Assembly (NCBI GenBank): GCA_002469545.1
Contig: DKMK01000090.1
Coordinates: 1-19,138 of the forward strand
Length of the DNA stretch: 19,138 nt
Direction: 5' to 3'
Source of the DNA: Rhodobacterales bacterium UBA7416
Lineage (GTDB): Bacteria; Pseudomonadota; Alphaproteobacteria; Rhodobacterales; Rhodobacteraceae
A program made the position numbers and the translations under genes. The notes beneath the pieces were generated by a model. The model saw nothing but the letters and a program-made list of their open reading frames with translations, had not been told where the DNA came from and did no database searches. Of the stretch, positions 7,452-15,517 are shown one piece after another. Within the stretch, counting starts at the first letter, position 1. Each line of letters begins with the position of its first letter.

Positions 7452-7454
7452 TTG

Positions 7455-8645
7455 ATGAAATTACGCACACTCGATACCTTTGATCTAAAGGGTAAGAAAG
7501 TTCTGATCCGTGTGGATATGAACGTGCCAATGAAAAATGGTTTAGTGACAGACGCAACACGCCTGTCACGCGCGGTTCCAACAATCTTGGAAGTGTTAGA
7601 AAAAGGTGGCAAACCAATTTTGCTGTCCCATTTCGGACGTCCAACGCGCGGCTTTGATTTGACGATGTCAACGCAGCAGGCCGCGACTGCACTGGCGAAC
7701 CGTTTGAAAAAACGTGTTCACTTCGCGACGTCATGCATTGGTGAAACAGCGCAAAAGGCCGCCGATACGTTGCCAGAAGGTGATGTATTGCTGTTGGAAA
7801 ATACACGTTTTCACGCCGGCGAGAAGAAGAATGACCCTGAATTCGCTGCTGAATTGGCGAAATTAGGCGACATATTTGTATCCGACACATTTTCCACGGC
7901 TCACCGTGCACATGCATCCGTAGAAGCAATTGCACGTTTGTTGCCCAGCTGTGCTGGACGCTTGATGGAAGAGGAAATTTCACAGCTGGAGGCGGCCCTA
8001 GGTTCACCTGAGCGCCCTGTTTTGGCTGTTGTTGGTGGTGCTAAGGTTTCATCCAAGTTGATGTTGTTGGAACATTTAATCGAACCAATGGACAAAATTG
8101 TTATTGGTGGCGGTATGGCGAATACGTTTTTAGCGGCCAAAGGTTACAACATTGGGCAATCGTTGTGTGAGCATGAAATGCAAGACATGGCACGTTCAAT
8201 TATGGCCAATGCGGTGGCCGCAAATTGCGAAATAATCTTGCCAATTGACGTTGTTGCGGCAAAAGAGTTCGCGGCAAATTCTGCACATGATATTGTGGCG
8301 GCGGATGCCTGCCCAGCGGATGCGATGATTTTGGATGCAGGACCAAAGACAATTGAATTGATCAAATCGCATTTAGATACAGCAAAAACAGTTATTTGGA
8401 ATGGCCCATTGGGTGCGTTTGAAATTCCGCCATATAATACAGCCACAGATGCAGCGGCGGCACATGTTGCGAAACTGACCCAAGCAGGTAAGTTGTTATC
8501 CGTTGCTGGTGGCGGCGACACGGTTGCGGCGCTAAACGGGAGCGGTTCCGCAGATAAATTCACTTATATTTCAACAGCAGGCGGTGCATTTTTAGAATGG
8601 CTCGAGGGTAAAACTTTGCCTGGCGTTGCTGTTCTTATGTCCTAA
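7455..8645 (+). CDS. pgk: Phosphoglycerate kinase
   Basis: Cytosolic kinase transferring phosphate between 1,3-bisphosphoglycerate and ADP. It has 396 residues, the usual bacterial length. I chose ATG 7455 because GGAG (7444-7447) lies seven bases ahead; TTG 7452 in frame is closer to the site and less likely. N-domain substrate motifs: RVDMNVP (19-25), ATRLSRA, and HFGRP (59-63). Later come LLLENTRFHAGE and DTFSTAHRAHAS. The C-domain nucleotide motifs are VVGGAKVSSK, WNGPLGAFE and GGGDTVAAL, followed by STAGGAFLEWLEG near the C-terminus. The ribosome site lies inside the end of the upstream small ORF, so the two may be coupled. It is 18 bases before the aldolase gene. Confidence 0.97.
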   Translation: MKLRTLDTFDLKGKKVLIRVDMNVPMKNGLVTDATRLSRAVPTILEVLEKGGKPILLSHFGRPTRGFDLTMSTQQAATALANRLKKRVHFATSCIGETAQKAADTLPEGDVLLLENTRFHAGEKKNDPEFAAELAKLGDIFVSDTFSTAHRAHASVEAIARLLPSCAGRLMEEEISQLEAALGSPERPVLAVVGGAKVSSKLMLLEHLIEPMDKIVIGGGMANTFLAAKGYNIGQSLCEHEMQDMARSIMANAVAANCEIILPIDVVAAKEFAANSAHDIVAADACPADAMILDAGPKTIELIKSHLDTAKTVIWNGPLGAFEIPPYNTATDAAAAHVAKLTQAGKLLSVAGGGDTVAALNGSGSADKFTYISTAGGAFLEWLEGKTLPGVAVLMS

Positions 8646-8663
8646 TTTTCAAGCGAGAGTAAA

Positions 8664-9557
8664 ATGTCTAAGCAAAAACAAACACTTCAAATGCAATCTG
8701 GGATTGGTTTCATAGCGGCCTTGGACCAAAGTGGTGGATCAACACCAAAAGCGTTGAACCTGTATGGTGTTGACGAAAACGCATATAGCAATGACGAAGA
8801 AATGTATGACATGATCCATGCAATGCGTTCGCGCATCGCAATGGCACCGGCATTCACTGGTGACAACGTTTTGGGCGCAATTTTGTTCGAAATGACAATG
8901 GATCGCGAAATCAACGGAATGCCATCTGCAAAATTCTTGTGGGAAGAGCGTGGTGTTGTGCCATTTTTGAAAGTCGACAAAGGTTTGGAAGACGAGGTTG
9001 ATGGCGTTCAAATAATGAAGCCAAATCCAACGTTGGATGCCACATTGGAACGCGCAGCTGCTGCAGGTATTTTTGGCACGAAAATGCGGTCAGTTATTAA
9101 TGCGGCGTCTTTGAGTGGGATCAAGGCATTGGTCGATCAACAGTTCGATGTGGGTGCACAAATTATTTCCCATGGGTTAATGCCAATTATCGAGCCGGAA
9201 GTTACGATCTCGATTTCTGACAAGGCAGAAGCAGAAATCATGATGATGGACGCAATTCTGGCACGCCTTGATGCAATGCCAGAAGACCAACAAGTTATGT
9301 TAAAGGTCACCCTGCCCGCGGTTGAAAACTTTTTCCGTCCGTTGGTTGACCATCCACGTGTGATGCGCGTTGTTGCGCTGTCAGGCGGATATAAGCGTGA
9401 CCATGCAAACGACAGATTGAGCTTGAATTATGGTATTATTGCTAGTTTTTCACGTGCATTGACCGAAGGCTTATCAGCGCAACAAAGCGACGAAGCTTTT
9501 AACGCGGATATCGCGTCAGCCATTCAGTCTATCTCTGCGGCGTCTGCAGCGGGCTAA
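8664..9557 (+). CDS. fda: Class I (Schiff-base) fructose-bisphosphate aldolase
   Basis: Cytosolic aldolase splitting or forming fructose 1,6-bisphosphate through a lysine Schiff base, without metal. It has 297 residues and closely resembles the single-domain class I aldolase known from Staphylococcus (Fda). Visible blocks: GFIAALDQSGGSTPKAL (15-31), GAILFEMTMDRE (71-82), VVPFLKVDKGL (98-108), GTKMRS (138-143) and IIEPEV (175-180). VMLK follows with Lys214, which aligns by position with the expected Schiff-base lysine, and then ALSGGYKRDHAN. It is the last gene of the gap-small ORF-pgk-fda run, with a terminator 24 bases after the stop. Together with tkt it covers adjacent triose/sugar phosphate steps. 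Confidence 0.95.
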   Translation: MSKQKQTLQMQSGIGFIAALDQSGGSTPKALNLYGVDENAYSNDEEMYDMIHAMRSRIAMAPAFTGDNVLGAILFEMTMDREINGMPSAKFLWEERGVVPFLKVDKGLEDEVDGVQIMKPNPTLDATLERAAAAGIFGTKMRSVINAASLSGIKALVDQQFDVGAQIISHGLMPIIEPEVTISISDKAEAEIMMMDAILARLDAMPEDQQVMLKVTLPAVENFFRPLVDHPRVMRVVALSGGYKRDHANDRLSLNYGIIASFSRALTEGLSAQQSDEAFNADIASAIQSISAASAAG

Positions 9558-9581
9558 TAAGCCAACACACATAAAAATTAG

Positions 9582-9616
9582 AAAACTGCGGCATCTTTCG
9601 ATTCGCAGTTTTTTTT
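9582..9616 (+). terminator. Rho-independent terminator after the aldolase gene
   Basis: A 9-bp stem AAAACTGCG (9582-9590) pairs with CGCAGTTTT (9604-9612) across a 13-base loop, and the T-run continues to 9616. It closes the gap-pgk-aldolase transcription unit. Confidence 0.82.
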
Positions 9617-9702
9617 GTTAATTGATTCGTTTAGGGATTCACAAAGCGAATCAGTTGTGGCATGGTTCGGATAAGCAGGAAAATACCTGCATCGAGGCAA
9701 TG

Positions 9703-10008
9703 ATGGCATATAAGAAGACACGTAAGATGGGATTAAGCACGGCATTGTTTTTTGCTGTGGTTCTTGCGTTGACTGGGTATTTTGTGTTTGCCGCTATTCA
9801 AGGCGATTATGGCCACTTACGTCGCATTCAGGTTGAGGCGGAAGAACGTCGTTTGACAGAGCAATTGCGCGGATTGCAAACTCAGCGCGCTGAGATTGAA
9901 AACAAAGCCTATCGCTTGTCAGATGAATACCTTGATTTGGACTTGTTGGACGAGCGTGCGCGAAAAGTATTGGGCATGGCACGCGTCGACGACGTTATTA
10001 TCCGTTAG
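9703..10008 (+). CDS. Septum formation initiator family protein (FtsB/DivIC-like)
   Basis: A small bitopic inner-membrane division protein of 101 residues. I chose ATG 9703 because GAGG at 9694-9697 is five bases ahead; ATG 9700 is too close, and the longer frame back to 9622 lacks a ribosome site and runs across an inverted repeat. Layout: a basic N-terminus (MAYKKTRKMG), one transmembrane helix about residues 11-32 (STALFFAVVLALTGYFVFAA), then a periplasmic coiled coil (RRIQVEAEERRLTEQLRGLQ and on) and a short C-terminal region with DLLDERARKVLGMA, typical of the family. FtsB-type proteins form a complex with FtsL and FtsQ. Its position between aldolase and pdhA is common in Rhodobacteraceae. 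A small hairpin, GCAGG-N6-CCTGC (9675-9690), ends just before the ribosome site. Confidence 0.88.
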   Translation: MAYKKTRKMGLSTALFFAVVLALTGYFVFAAIQGDYGHLRRIQVEAEERRLTEQLRGLQTQRAEIENKAYRLSDEYLDLDLLDERARKVLGMARVDDVIIR

Positions 10009-10220
10009 AACCCTTATTGCAGATTATCAGCGTGATGTTGATGCCGGTTTCCATTCCAATACTACCCCCGCGATCACATTTTGGATCGAAATTTCAATAT
10101 ACGCTATGCGGGCAAAGCAGGCGATCGTTCTCAGTGATCCAATGTCGGCTTTAAGGGTGTTACACATTGCGAGTAATTCTCACGTCTGAGAGGGTGGCCC
10201 AGATTAAGTTGCTGCTAAGT
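10009..10220. other. Non-coding interval between ftsB-like gene and the minus-strand gene
   Basis: In these 212 bases between convergent genes I see no convincing reading frame with a ribosome site, no tRNA and no clear terminator. Short frames here run into the flanking genes and lack coding character. It may be eroded DNA associated with acquisition of the adjacent gene, but nothing in it shows that directly. Confidence 0.5.
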
Positions 10221-10679
10221 TCAAATATGCTGATAAACGACTGTAACGTCACATCCCAAAGCATCTTCGATTTTTCCGATCTCTTCATCACAAAGTTCGC
10301 CAATGTTTGGGTTCATGGCGCTCAATGCGAAACGACCAAAGGTTTGATGAAACGAATAATCCAATGCGCTTAGTGAAGAGAATGAAGAACAACATGGCAG
10401 TTTGTATTCGTCTAGTTGGAACCCAGCCTTTTCATCAAAGTCTGCGGCCATTGTCTGGCTCCACCAGTCCAGTTCGATAACGGATTGGCATTGCGGACAC
10501 GAAACTGTTCCAAAGTTTGCTCCGCAATCATAAAATTGGATATGTTCGCTTTCATAGGCTTCGATATCCTCGGCTTCTGGTAGCATTTGCTTCAGAATCT
10601 CGGTGGCCGTTTGGACATTCTTCGTTTCAGGTAAGTGATCTGCTATCCGTGGAACTAAAATTATCCAATTGTCAGACAT
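10221..10679 (-). CDS. Uncharacterised cysteine-rich protein with CxxC and CC motifs
   Basis: A soluble, acidic 152-residue protein of unknown function. The start ATG 10679 has GGAG on the minus strand (10688-10691) about eight bases ahead, supporting a real gene. Seven cysteines occur: C52, CPQC at 61-64, CC at 96-97, C130 and C143. The CPQC and LPCC pairs look like the two halves of a zinc ribbon. The C-terminal part, with ALGCDVTVVYQHI, resembles a widespread family of bacterial hypothetical proteins that I recall only by its pattern (LPCC, a middle aromatic stretch, and a final LGC..HI). It is the only minus-strand gene inside the central metabolism block, and it has long non-coding flanks on both sides, which suggests an insertion. 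No function is proposed. Confidence 0.75.
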   Translation of the reverse strand: MSDNWIILVPRIADHLPETKNVQTATEILKQMLPEAEDIEAYESEHIQFYDCGANFGTVSCPQCQSVIELDWWSQTMAADFDEKAGFQLDEYKLPCCSSFSSLSALDYSFHQTFGRFALSAMNPNIGELCDEEIGKIEDALGCDVTVVYQHI

Positions 10680-10975
10680 CTTTACATCTCCAATGTTCAG
10701 CTACTGCATGTATAGTTAGAAGACACTCATGCGTAACGCAATATCGGTCGCTCAGGGCTCCGGTGCGGACATTGAGTGCGATTTTCTATTGTTTTTCATG
10801 TGCCCGATGTGAAGTGATCTGTGTCGGTTGGACAGGCAGATATAATTCATGATGAAATGCAATGATTTCTCTGAGTTTTGAAGGGGTAATAGGGTGGGAA
10901 AATTTCCACGTGCCATTTCGCGCAACTTGGCGTATAATAATAGTTCAATATTAAACCTTTTGGAGTTTTACATCA
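10680..10975. promoter_or_regulatory. Divergent intergenic region with a -10-like TATAAT before pdhA
   Basis: These 296 bases lie between the divergent cysteine-rich gene and pdhA. A consensus TATAAT sits at 10933-10938, about 38 bases before the pdhA ATG, but no convincing -35 lies at 16-18 bases upstream of it, so activator dependence is possible. A short palindrome, GGAAA-A-TTTCC (10897-10907), precedes it. The pdhA ribosome site GGAG is at 10962-10965. No gene is seen in the interval. Confidence 0.4.
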
Positions 10976-11965
10976 ATGGCCCAGAAAAAAACCAAGGCAA
11001 AAGCGAATATCTCCGGCGATGAGCTGCTGAAGTATTATCGTGAAATGCTGTTGATCCGCCGCTTTGAAGAAAAAGCAGGTCAATTGTATGGCATGGGGCA
11101 GATTGGTGGGTTTTGCCACCTGTATATTGGGCAAGAAGCTGTTGTCGTTGGATTAGAGGCCGCCGCAAAAGAAGGTGACAGCCGCCTAACATCATATCGC
11201 GACCACGCACATATGTTGGCCTGTGGTATGGATCCAAATGGTGTGATGGCGGAATTAACTGGACGCCGCGATGGCCTGTCAAAGGGCAAAGGCGGTTCTA
11301 TGCACATGTTCAGCAAGGAAAAGCGGTTCTATGGCGGTCATGGGATTGTTGCAGCGCAAGTGCCAATCGGTGCGGGTTTGGCATTGGCAAATAAATACAA
11401 AGGTGAAGACACGGTTTCATTCACATACTTTGGTGATGGCGCAGCAAACCAAGGCCAAGTGTACGAGTCATTTAATATGGCCGCATTGTGGAAATTGCCG
11501 GTAATATTTGTGGTCGAAAACAATCAGTACGCAATGGGAACAAGTTTACAACGTGCAGCATCGACACCTGATTTTTATACACGCGGTGAAGCATTTGGCA
11601 TTACGGGTGCGTCAGTGGATGGCATGGATGTTTTGGCAGTTAAAGCCGCTGGAGAGCTGGCGGTTGCGCATTGTCGTGCGGGTAACGGGCCATATGTTTT
11701 AGAAGTTAAAACATATCGATATCGCGGGCATTCGATGTCTGATCCGGCCAAGTATCGTACACGTGAAGAAGTTCAAAAAGTTAAAGACAATCAAGACCCC
11801 ATCGACATGATCAAAGAGATGTTATTGCAAGGTGATCACGCATCCGCCGACGATCTGAAGGGCATTGATAAAGAAATCAAAAAAACAGTGCAGGCATCCG
11901 CCGATTTTGCCATCGCAAGTCCTGAGCCGGACATTAACGAACTTTACACAGACATTTTGGTCTAA
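10976..11965 (+). CDS. pdhA: Pyruvate dehydrogenase E1 component, alpha subunit
   Basis: ThDP-dependent half of the E1 heterotetramer that decarboxylates pyruvate in the pyruvate dehydrogenase complex. It has 329 residues, the normal length of bacterial E1-alpha. ATG 10976 has GGAG ten bases ahead. After a lysine/alanine-rich N-terminus come YREMLLIRRFEEKAGQLYGM, the ThDP motif GDGAANQ (153-159) ending in ENN (181-183), and the YRYRGHSMSDPAKYR loop (about 247-261), the region that is phosphorylated in mitochondrial homologues. First gene of the pdhA-pdhB-pdhC operon; its TAA stop overlaps the pdhB ribosome site (AAGGAG from 11964). Confidence 0.97.
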   Translation: MAQKKTKAKANISGDELLKYYREMLLIRRFEEKAGQLYGMGQIGGFCHLYIGQEAVVVGLEAAAKEGDSRLTSYRDHAHMLACGMDPNGVMAELTGRRDGLSKGKGGSMHMFSKEKRFYGGHGIVAAQVPIGAGLALANKYKGEDTVSFTYFGDGAANQGQVYESFNMAALWKLPVIFVVENNQYAMGTSLQRAASTPDFYTRGEAFGITGASVDGMDVLAVKAAGELAVAHCRAGNGPYVLEVKTYRYRGHSMSDPAKYRTREEVQKVKDNQDPIDMIKEMLLQGDHASADDLKGIDKEIKKTVQASADFAIASPEPDINELYTDILV

Positions 11966-11976
11966 GGAGAAATATC

Positions 11977-13332
11977 ATGGCAATTCAAATCCTTATGCCT
12001 GCGCTGTCCCCCACTATGGAAGAGGGAACATTGGCTAAGTGGCTGGTCAAAGAAGGCGACACAGTTGAAAGTGGTCAAGTTTTGGCGGAAATCGAAACCG
12101 ACAAAGCCACAATGGAATTCGAAGCCATTGATGATGGTGTTGTTGGCAAATTGTTAGTCTCCGAAGGTAGCGAAAATGTTGCCGTAAACACCCCCATTGC
12201 AGTGATATTCGAAGACGGGGAAGATTCTGAAAGCGCGGTTATTGCAGATGCGCCAGCCACTGTCGAAGAGTCACAGCCTTCAAAAGCTGCGCCGCAACCG
12301 GCAATCGTTGCCGCCCCAATATCAATGGAAGATGTGCCAGAAGGTACGACCTTTACTTCTACTACTGTTCGAGAAGCCCTACGTGATGCGATGGCAGAAG
12401 AAATGCGTTCCAACGAGAACGTGTTCTTGATGGGCGAAGAAGTGGCAGAATACCAAGGCGCATATAAAGTATCCCAAGGCTTGCTTGACGAATTCGGTGC
12501 AAAACGCGTGATTGATACGCCGATTACTGAACATGGTTTTGCAGGAATTGCGGTTGGTGCCGCATTTGGTGGCTTAAACCCAATCGTGGAGTTTATGACA
12601 TTTAACTTTGCGATGCAGGCAATGGACCAAATTATTAACTCTGCTGCCAAGACATTGTATATGTCCGGCGGGCAGATGGGTGCACCAATGGTATTTCGTG
12701 GTCCAAACGGCGCGGCATCGCGCGTAGGAGCACAGCACTCGCAATGTTATGCTGCGTGGTATGCACATATTCCAGGGCTGAAAGTTGTTATGCCCTATTC
12801 AGCTGCTGATGCTAAGGGGCTGTTGAAATCCGCTATTCGCGATCCAAATCCGGTCATTTTCTTGGAAAATGAGATGCTATACGGGCGATCTTTTGACGTC
12901 CCTGACATCGACGATTTCACAGTTCCCATTGGCAAGGCCAAGGTTTGGCGCGAAGGCGAAGATGTGACGCTGGTCAGTTTTGGAATTGGTATGCAATATG
13001 CGCTGGAGGCGGCTGAAAAGTTGGCCGAGGAAGGCATTAGTGCAGAAGTCGTGGATTTACGATCAATTCGTCCAATTGATTACGATACAGTTATAGCGTC
13101 AGTTAAAAAGACAAACCGATGCGTGACAATCGAAGAAGGGTTCCCTGTGGCATCCATCGGTAACCACTTGTCCGCGATCATTATGGAGCGCGCATTTGAC
13201 TATTTGGATGCGCCCGTCATCAATTGCACAGGTAAGGATGTTCCGATGCCTTATGCGGCAAATCTTGAAAAGCTCGCGTTGATCACAACTGCAGAGGTTA
13301 TTTCTGCCGTTAAAACCGTTACATATAGATAG
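11977..13332 (+). CDS. pdhB: Pyruvate dehydrogenase E1 component, beta subunit with N-terminal lipoyl domain
   Basis: The other half of the E1 heterotetramer, 451 residues. Residues 1-82 are a lipoyl (biotinyl-like) domain with the lipoylation site ETDKATM (Lys43). A mobile linker rich in A, P, S and E follows (about 83-125), and then the E1-beta transketolase-like domain from TTVREALRDAM onward. That domain includes MGEEVAEYQGAYKVSQGL, DTPITEHGFAG and GPNGAASRVGAQHSQ, and then the C-terminal domain. E. coli has no counterpart to this E1-beta lipoyl domain, but it is known from alphaproteobacteria. The lipoyl domain is nearly a copy of the one on PdhC. Start ATG 11977 follows AAGGAGA directly after pdhA. 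Confidence 0.97.
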   Translation: MAIQILMPALSPTMEEGTLAKWLVKEGDTVESGQVLAEIETDKATMEFEAIDDGVVGKLLVSEGSENVAVNTPIAVIFEDGEDSESAVIADAPATVEESQPSKAAPQPAIVAAPISMEDVPEGTTFTSTTVREALRDAMAEEMRSNENVFLMGEEVAEYQGAYKVSQGLLDEFGAKRVIDTPITEHGFAGIAVGAAFGGLNPIVEFMTFNFAMQAMDQIINSAAKTLYMSGGQMGAPMVFRGPNGAASRVGAQHSQCYAAWYAHIPGLKVVMPYSAADAKGLLKSAIRDPNPVIFLENEMLYGRSFDVPDIDDFTVPIGKAKVWREGEDVTLVSFGIGMQYALEAAEKLAEEGISAEVVDLRSIRPIDYDTVIASVKKTNRCVTIEEGFPVASIGNHLSAIIMERAFDYLDAPVINCTGKDVPMPYAANLEKLALITTAEVISAVKTVTYR

Positions 13333-13341
13333 GGTAAAATT

Positions 13342-14589
13342 ATGGAAATTCAAATACTTATGCCCGCACTTTCACCCACAATGGAAGAAGGTACATTGGC
13401 AAAATGGTTGGTCAAGGTAGGCGATTCAGTCGAAAGCGGAGACGTGATCGCAGAAATTGAAACCGATAAAGCCACGATGGAATACGAAGCCGTTGATGAT
13501 GGGATCGTTGCCAAATTGTTGATTTCAGAAGGCGAGAGTAATGTGAAAGTAAATACACCCATCGCTGTTATTACTGAAGATGGTGAAACATTCGACGAGA
13601 GTGAACTAACCCCAGTAGTCGCTGAGGTGCCGAGCGCACCCATTCAAGAAACCATGTCCGTTTCGCCATCTCCTGCCTCCAAAATAGAGAAAGGGACACG
13701 GGTTTTCGCAACACCATTGGCGCGTCGCATTGCACAAGATAACGGAATTGATCTTCATAGTATAAGTGGATCTGGCCCACATGGTCGCATCATTCGTGCC
13801 GACATTGAGAATAAATCCAGCTCAGCAGCGGTTCAAACAAGTCCGTCTGTAGCGCAGTCCGCTTCATCTGATGCTGTAAAAGCAATTTATTCCGATCGTG
13901 AGTATACTGAAATAAGCTTGGATGGCATGCGTAAGATCATTGCAAGCCGTCTGACAGAGGCAAAGCAAACGATACCTCATTTCTACCTTCGCCGTTCAGT
14001 ACAGCTTGATAGTCTTTTGGCAGCCCGATCAGAAATGAACAAGGGTTTAGCTGACAGTGGAGTTAAGATTTCTGTGAACGACTTCATAATCAAGGCTTCT
14101 GCACGCGCGCTTCAGGACGTTCCCGCAGCAAATGTAGTATGGGCTCAAGATCGCTTATTACAAATGGTGGCGTCTGATGTTGCGGTTGCAGTTTCAGTAG
14201 AAGGTGGCTTATTTACACCTGTACTTCGTGATTCAGAAACGAAGCCTTTGACAGTTTTGTCTAGAGAAATGAAAGATTTAGCAGGGCGCGCAAGGGATAA
14301 AAAACTTATGCCGAGCGATTACCAAGGTGGCAGTTTCGCAATTTCAAATTTGGGAATGATGGGCATCGAGAATTTCGACGCCGTTATTAACCCACCACAA
14401 GGTTCCATTTTGGCAGTTGGTGCAGGTATGAAAAAACCTGTCGTAGATGATAATGGTGACATCAAAGTTGCAACAATTATGTCTATGACGTTGTCAGTCG
14501 ACCATCGGGCAATTGATGGCGCTCTGGGCGCAGAATTCTTGGCGCGAATTTCCTTCTATCTTGAAAATCCGCTGGCAATGTTAGCATAA
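13342..14589 (+). CDS. pdhC: Dihydrolipoamide acetyltransferase, E2 of pyruvate dehydrogenase
   Basis: Core acetyltransferase of the pyruvate dehydrogenase complex, moving acetyl groups from lipoamide to CoA. It has 415 residues. Domains in order: lipoyl domain 1-82 with Lys43 in ETDKATM; linker; peripheral subunit-binding domain about 119-155 (VFATPLARRIAQDNGIDLH to GSGPHGRIIRADIE); a second linker; catalytic domain about 175-415. The active-site motif DHRAIDGA near the C-terminus supplies His388 and Asp392. It begins nine bases after the pdhB stop, with a modest ribosome site (GGGTAA). No gene for E3 (dihydrolipoamide dehydrogenase) follows, so E3 is encoded elsewhere. Codon use in the catalytic part is less TTG-dominated for leucine than in the upstream metabolic genes. 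Confidence 0.96.
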   Translation: MEIQILMPALSPTMEEGTLAKWLVKVGDSVESGDVIAEIETDKATMEYEAVDDGIVAKLLISEGESNVKVNTPIAVITEDGETFDESELTPVVAEVPSAPIQETMSVSPSPASKIEKGTRVFATPLARRIAQDNGIDLHSISGSGPHGRIIRADIENKSSSAAVQTSPSVAQSASSDAVKAIYSDREYTEISLDGMRKIIASRLTEAKQTIPHFYLRRSVQLDSLLAARSEMNKGLADSGVKISVNDFIIKASARALQDVPAANVVWAQDRLLQMVASDVAVAVSVEGGLFTPVLRDSETKPLTVLSREMKDLAGRARDKKLMPSDYQGGSFAISNLGMMGIENFDAVINPPQGSILAVGAGMKKPVVDDNGDIKVATIMSMTLSVDHRAIDGALGAEFLARISFYLENPLAMLA

Positions 14590-14613
14590 AAAGAAGGGGT
14601 AATACCCCTTCTT
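14588..14613. terminator. Shared terminator between pdhC and cysE
   Basis: A perfect 10-bp stem AAGAAGGGGT (14591-14600) pairs with its complement (14604-14613) across a 3-base loop. The A-run at 14588-14592 supplies a T-run only on the minus strand, so the hairpin best terminates cysE; on the plus strand it may end pdhC less efficiently. It overlaps the last two bases of the cysE stop codon. Confidence 0.75.
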
Positions 14614-15472
14614 ACTTCGCTAAGTTTCCACAATCACCAAATAGCTGATCCATACTTTGTGAAGGCTGATCGCAACCAGCTTCGCCAATGATTACCGCCG
14701 GAATACCCGCAACGGTTTTACAAGGTGGGACCTCTTTCAAAACGACCGATCCAGCCGCGATCTTTGAGCAATGCCCAACCGTAATATTGCCTAACACTTT
14801 TGCGCCGGCACCAATCAACACGCCATCTTCTATGGTCGGATGACGGTCACCGTCTGCTTTACCAGTACCACCTAGCGTCACAGAATGAAGCATAGATACA
14901 TTGTCCCCAACTTTCGCTGTTTCGCCGATCACAATTGAATGCGCGTGGTCTATCATTATACCGCGACCGATCGTTGCACCGGGATGGATATCAACACCGA
15001 AAACTTCAGAAGAGCGCATTTGAAAGAAATACGCCATTTCACGTCTTTGATTGTTCCAAAGCCAATTTGAAACACGGTGTGCCTGAACCGCTTGGTAACC
15101 TTTGAAAAAAAGCATCGGTTGAAGCAATTCATGACAAGCAGGATCGCGATCATAAACCGCAACCAAATCTGTCCGCGCAGCGAGTGAAATTTCTGGATCT
15201 TGGTCCAATGCCTCAGCTGCAATCTCTCTTAGGATTTGAGCGGGCATTTCATCTGATGAAAGCTTTAAAGCAATCCGATAGCTAAGCGCTTTTGCAAAAC
15301 TTGAATGATGTAGAATACTAGAGTGAATAAGCCCCCCCAGCAACGGTTCACGTTCGACCATTGCCTTTGCTTCTGCAACCAGTTTCACCCAAACAGGATC
15401 AACACTTTTAATTTTTTCCAATACTTGTACCAAAACCAAGCCTTTCTGCTTGGTTCCAGTATACTTCGGCAT
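14612..15472 (-). CDS. cysE: Serine O-acetyltransferase
   Basis: Cytosolic enzyme acetylating L-serine with acetyl-CoA, the first step of cysteine synthesis. I use ATG 15472 (286 residues); a TTG at 15487 is the only longer option, and neither has a clear ribosome site. The N-terminal helical domain includes VDPVWVKLVAEAKAMVE and GGLIHSSILHH. The left-handed beta-helix transferase domain is visible as hexapeptide repeats with VDIHPGATIGRGIMIDHAHS, LHSVTLGGTGK and VLIGAGAKVLGNITVG. The tail is GIPAVIIGEAGCDQPSQSMD. The first ~18 residues form an extension holding a terminator-like hairpin, so the true start could be later. It lies 45 bases downstream of the GTA remnant in the same orientation; cysE beside the GTA cluster is, as I recall, usual in Rhodobacterales. 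Confidence 0.95.
   Translation of the reverse strand: MPKYTGTKQKGLVLVQVLEKIKSVDPVWVKLVAEAKAMVEREPLLGGLIHSSILHHSSFAKALSYRIALKLSSDEMPAQILREIAAEALDQDPEISLAARTDLVAVYDRDPACHELLQPMLFFKGYQAVQAHRVSNWLWNNQRREMAYFFQMRSSEVFGVDIHPGATIGRGIMIDHAHSIVIGETAKVGDNVSMLHSVTLGGTGKADGDRHPTIEDGVLIGAGAKVLGNITVGHCSKIAAGSVVLKEVPPCKTVAGIPAVIIGEAGCDQPSQSMDQLFGDCGNLAK
15434..15455 (-). repeat. Terminator-like hairpin at the 5' end of cysE
   Basis: Reading the minus strand, AACCAAGC-AGAAAG-GCTTGGTT forms an 8-bp stem with a 6-base loop, followed by TT then GG. It starts 17 bases inside the cysE reading frame as annotated. It may be a weak terminator for the upstream GTA genes, an attenuator, or coincidence. Confidence 0.45.
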
Positions 15473-15517
15473 AGCACAGGAATTCAACTCAGATATTTTC
15501 TGTAATACTCAATTTTT

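Noticed and set aside
9622..9702. 26-residue N-terminal extension of the FtsB-like protein
   Set aside because: No ribosome site at its start, and it overlaps inverted repeats (TGATTCG/CGAATCA 9623-9653); the ATG at 9703 has GAGG ahead and gives the usual family length.
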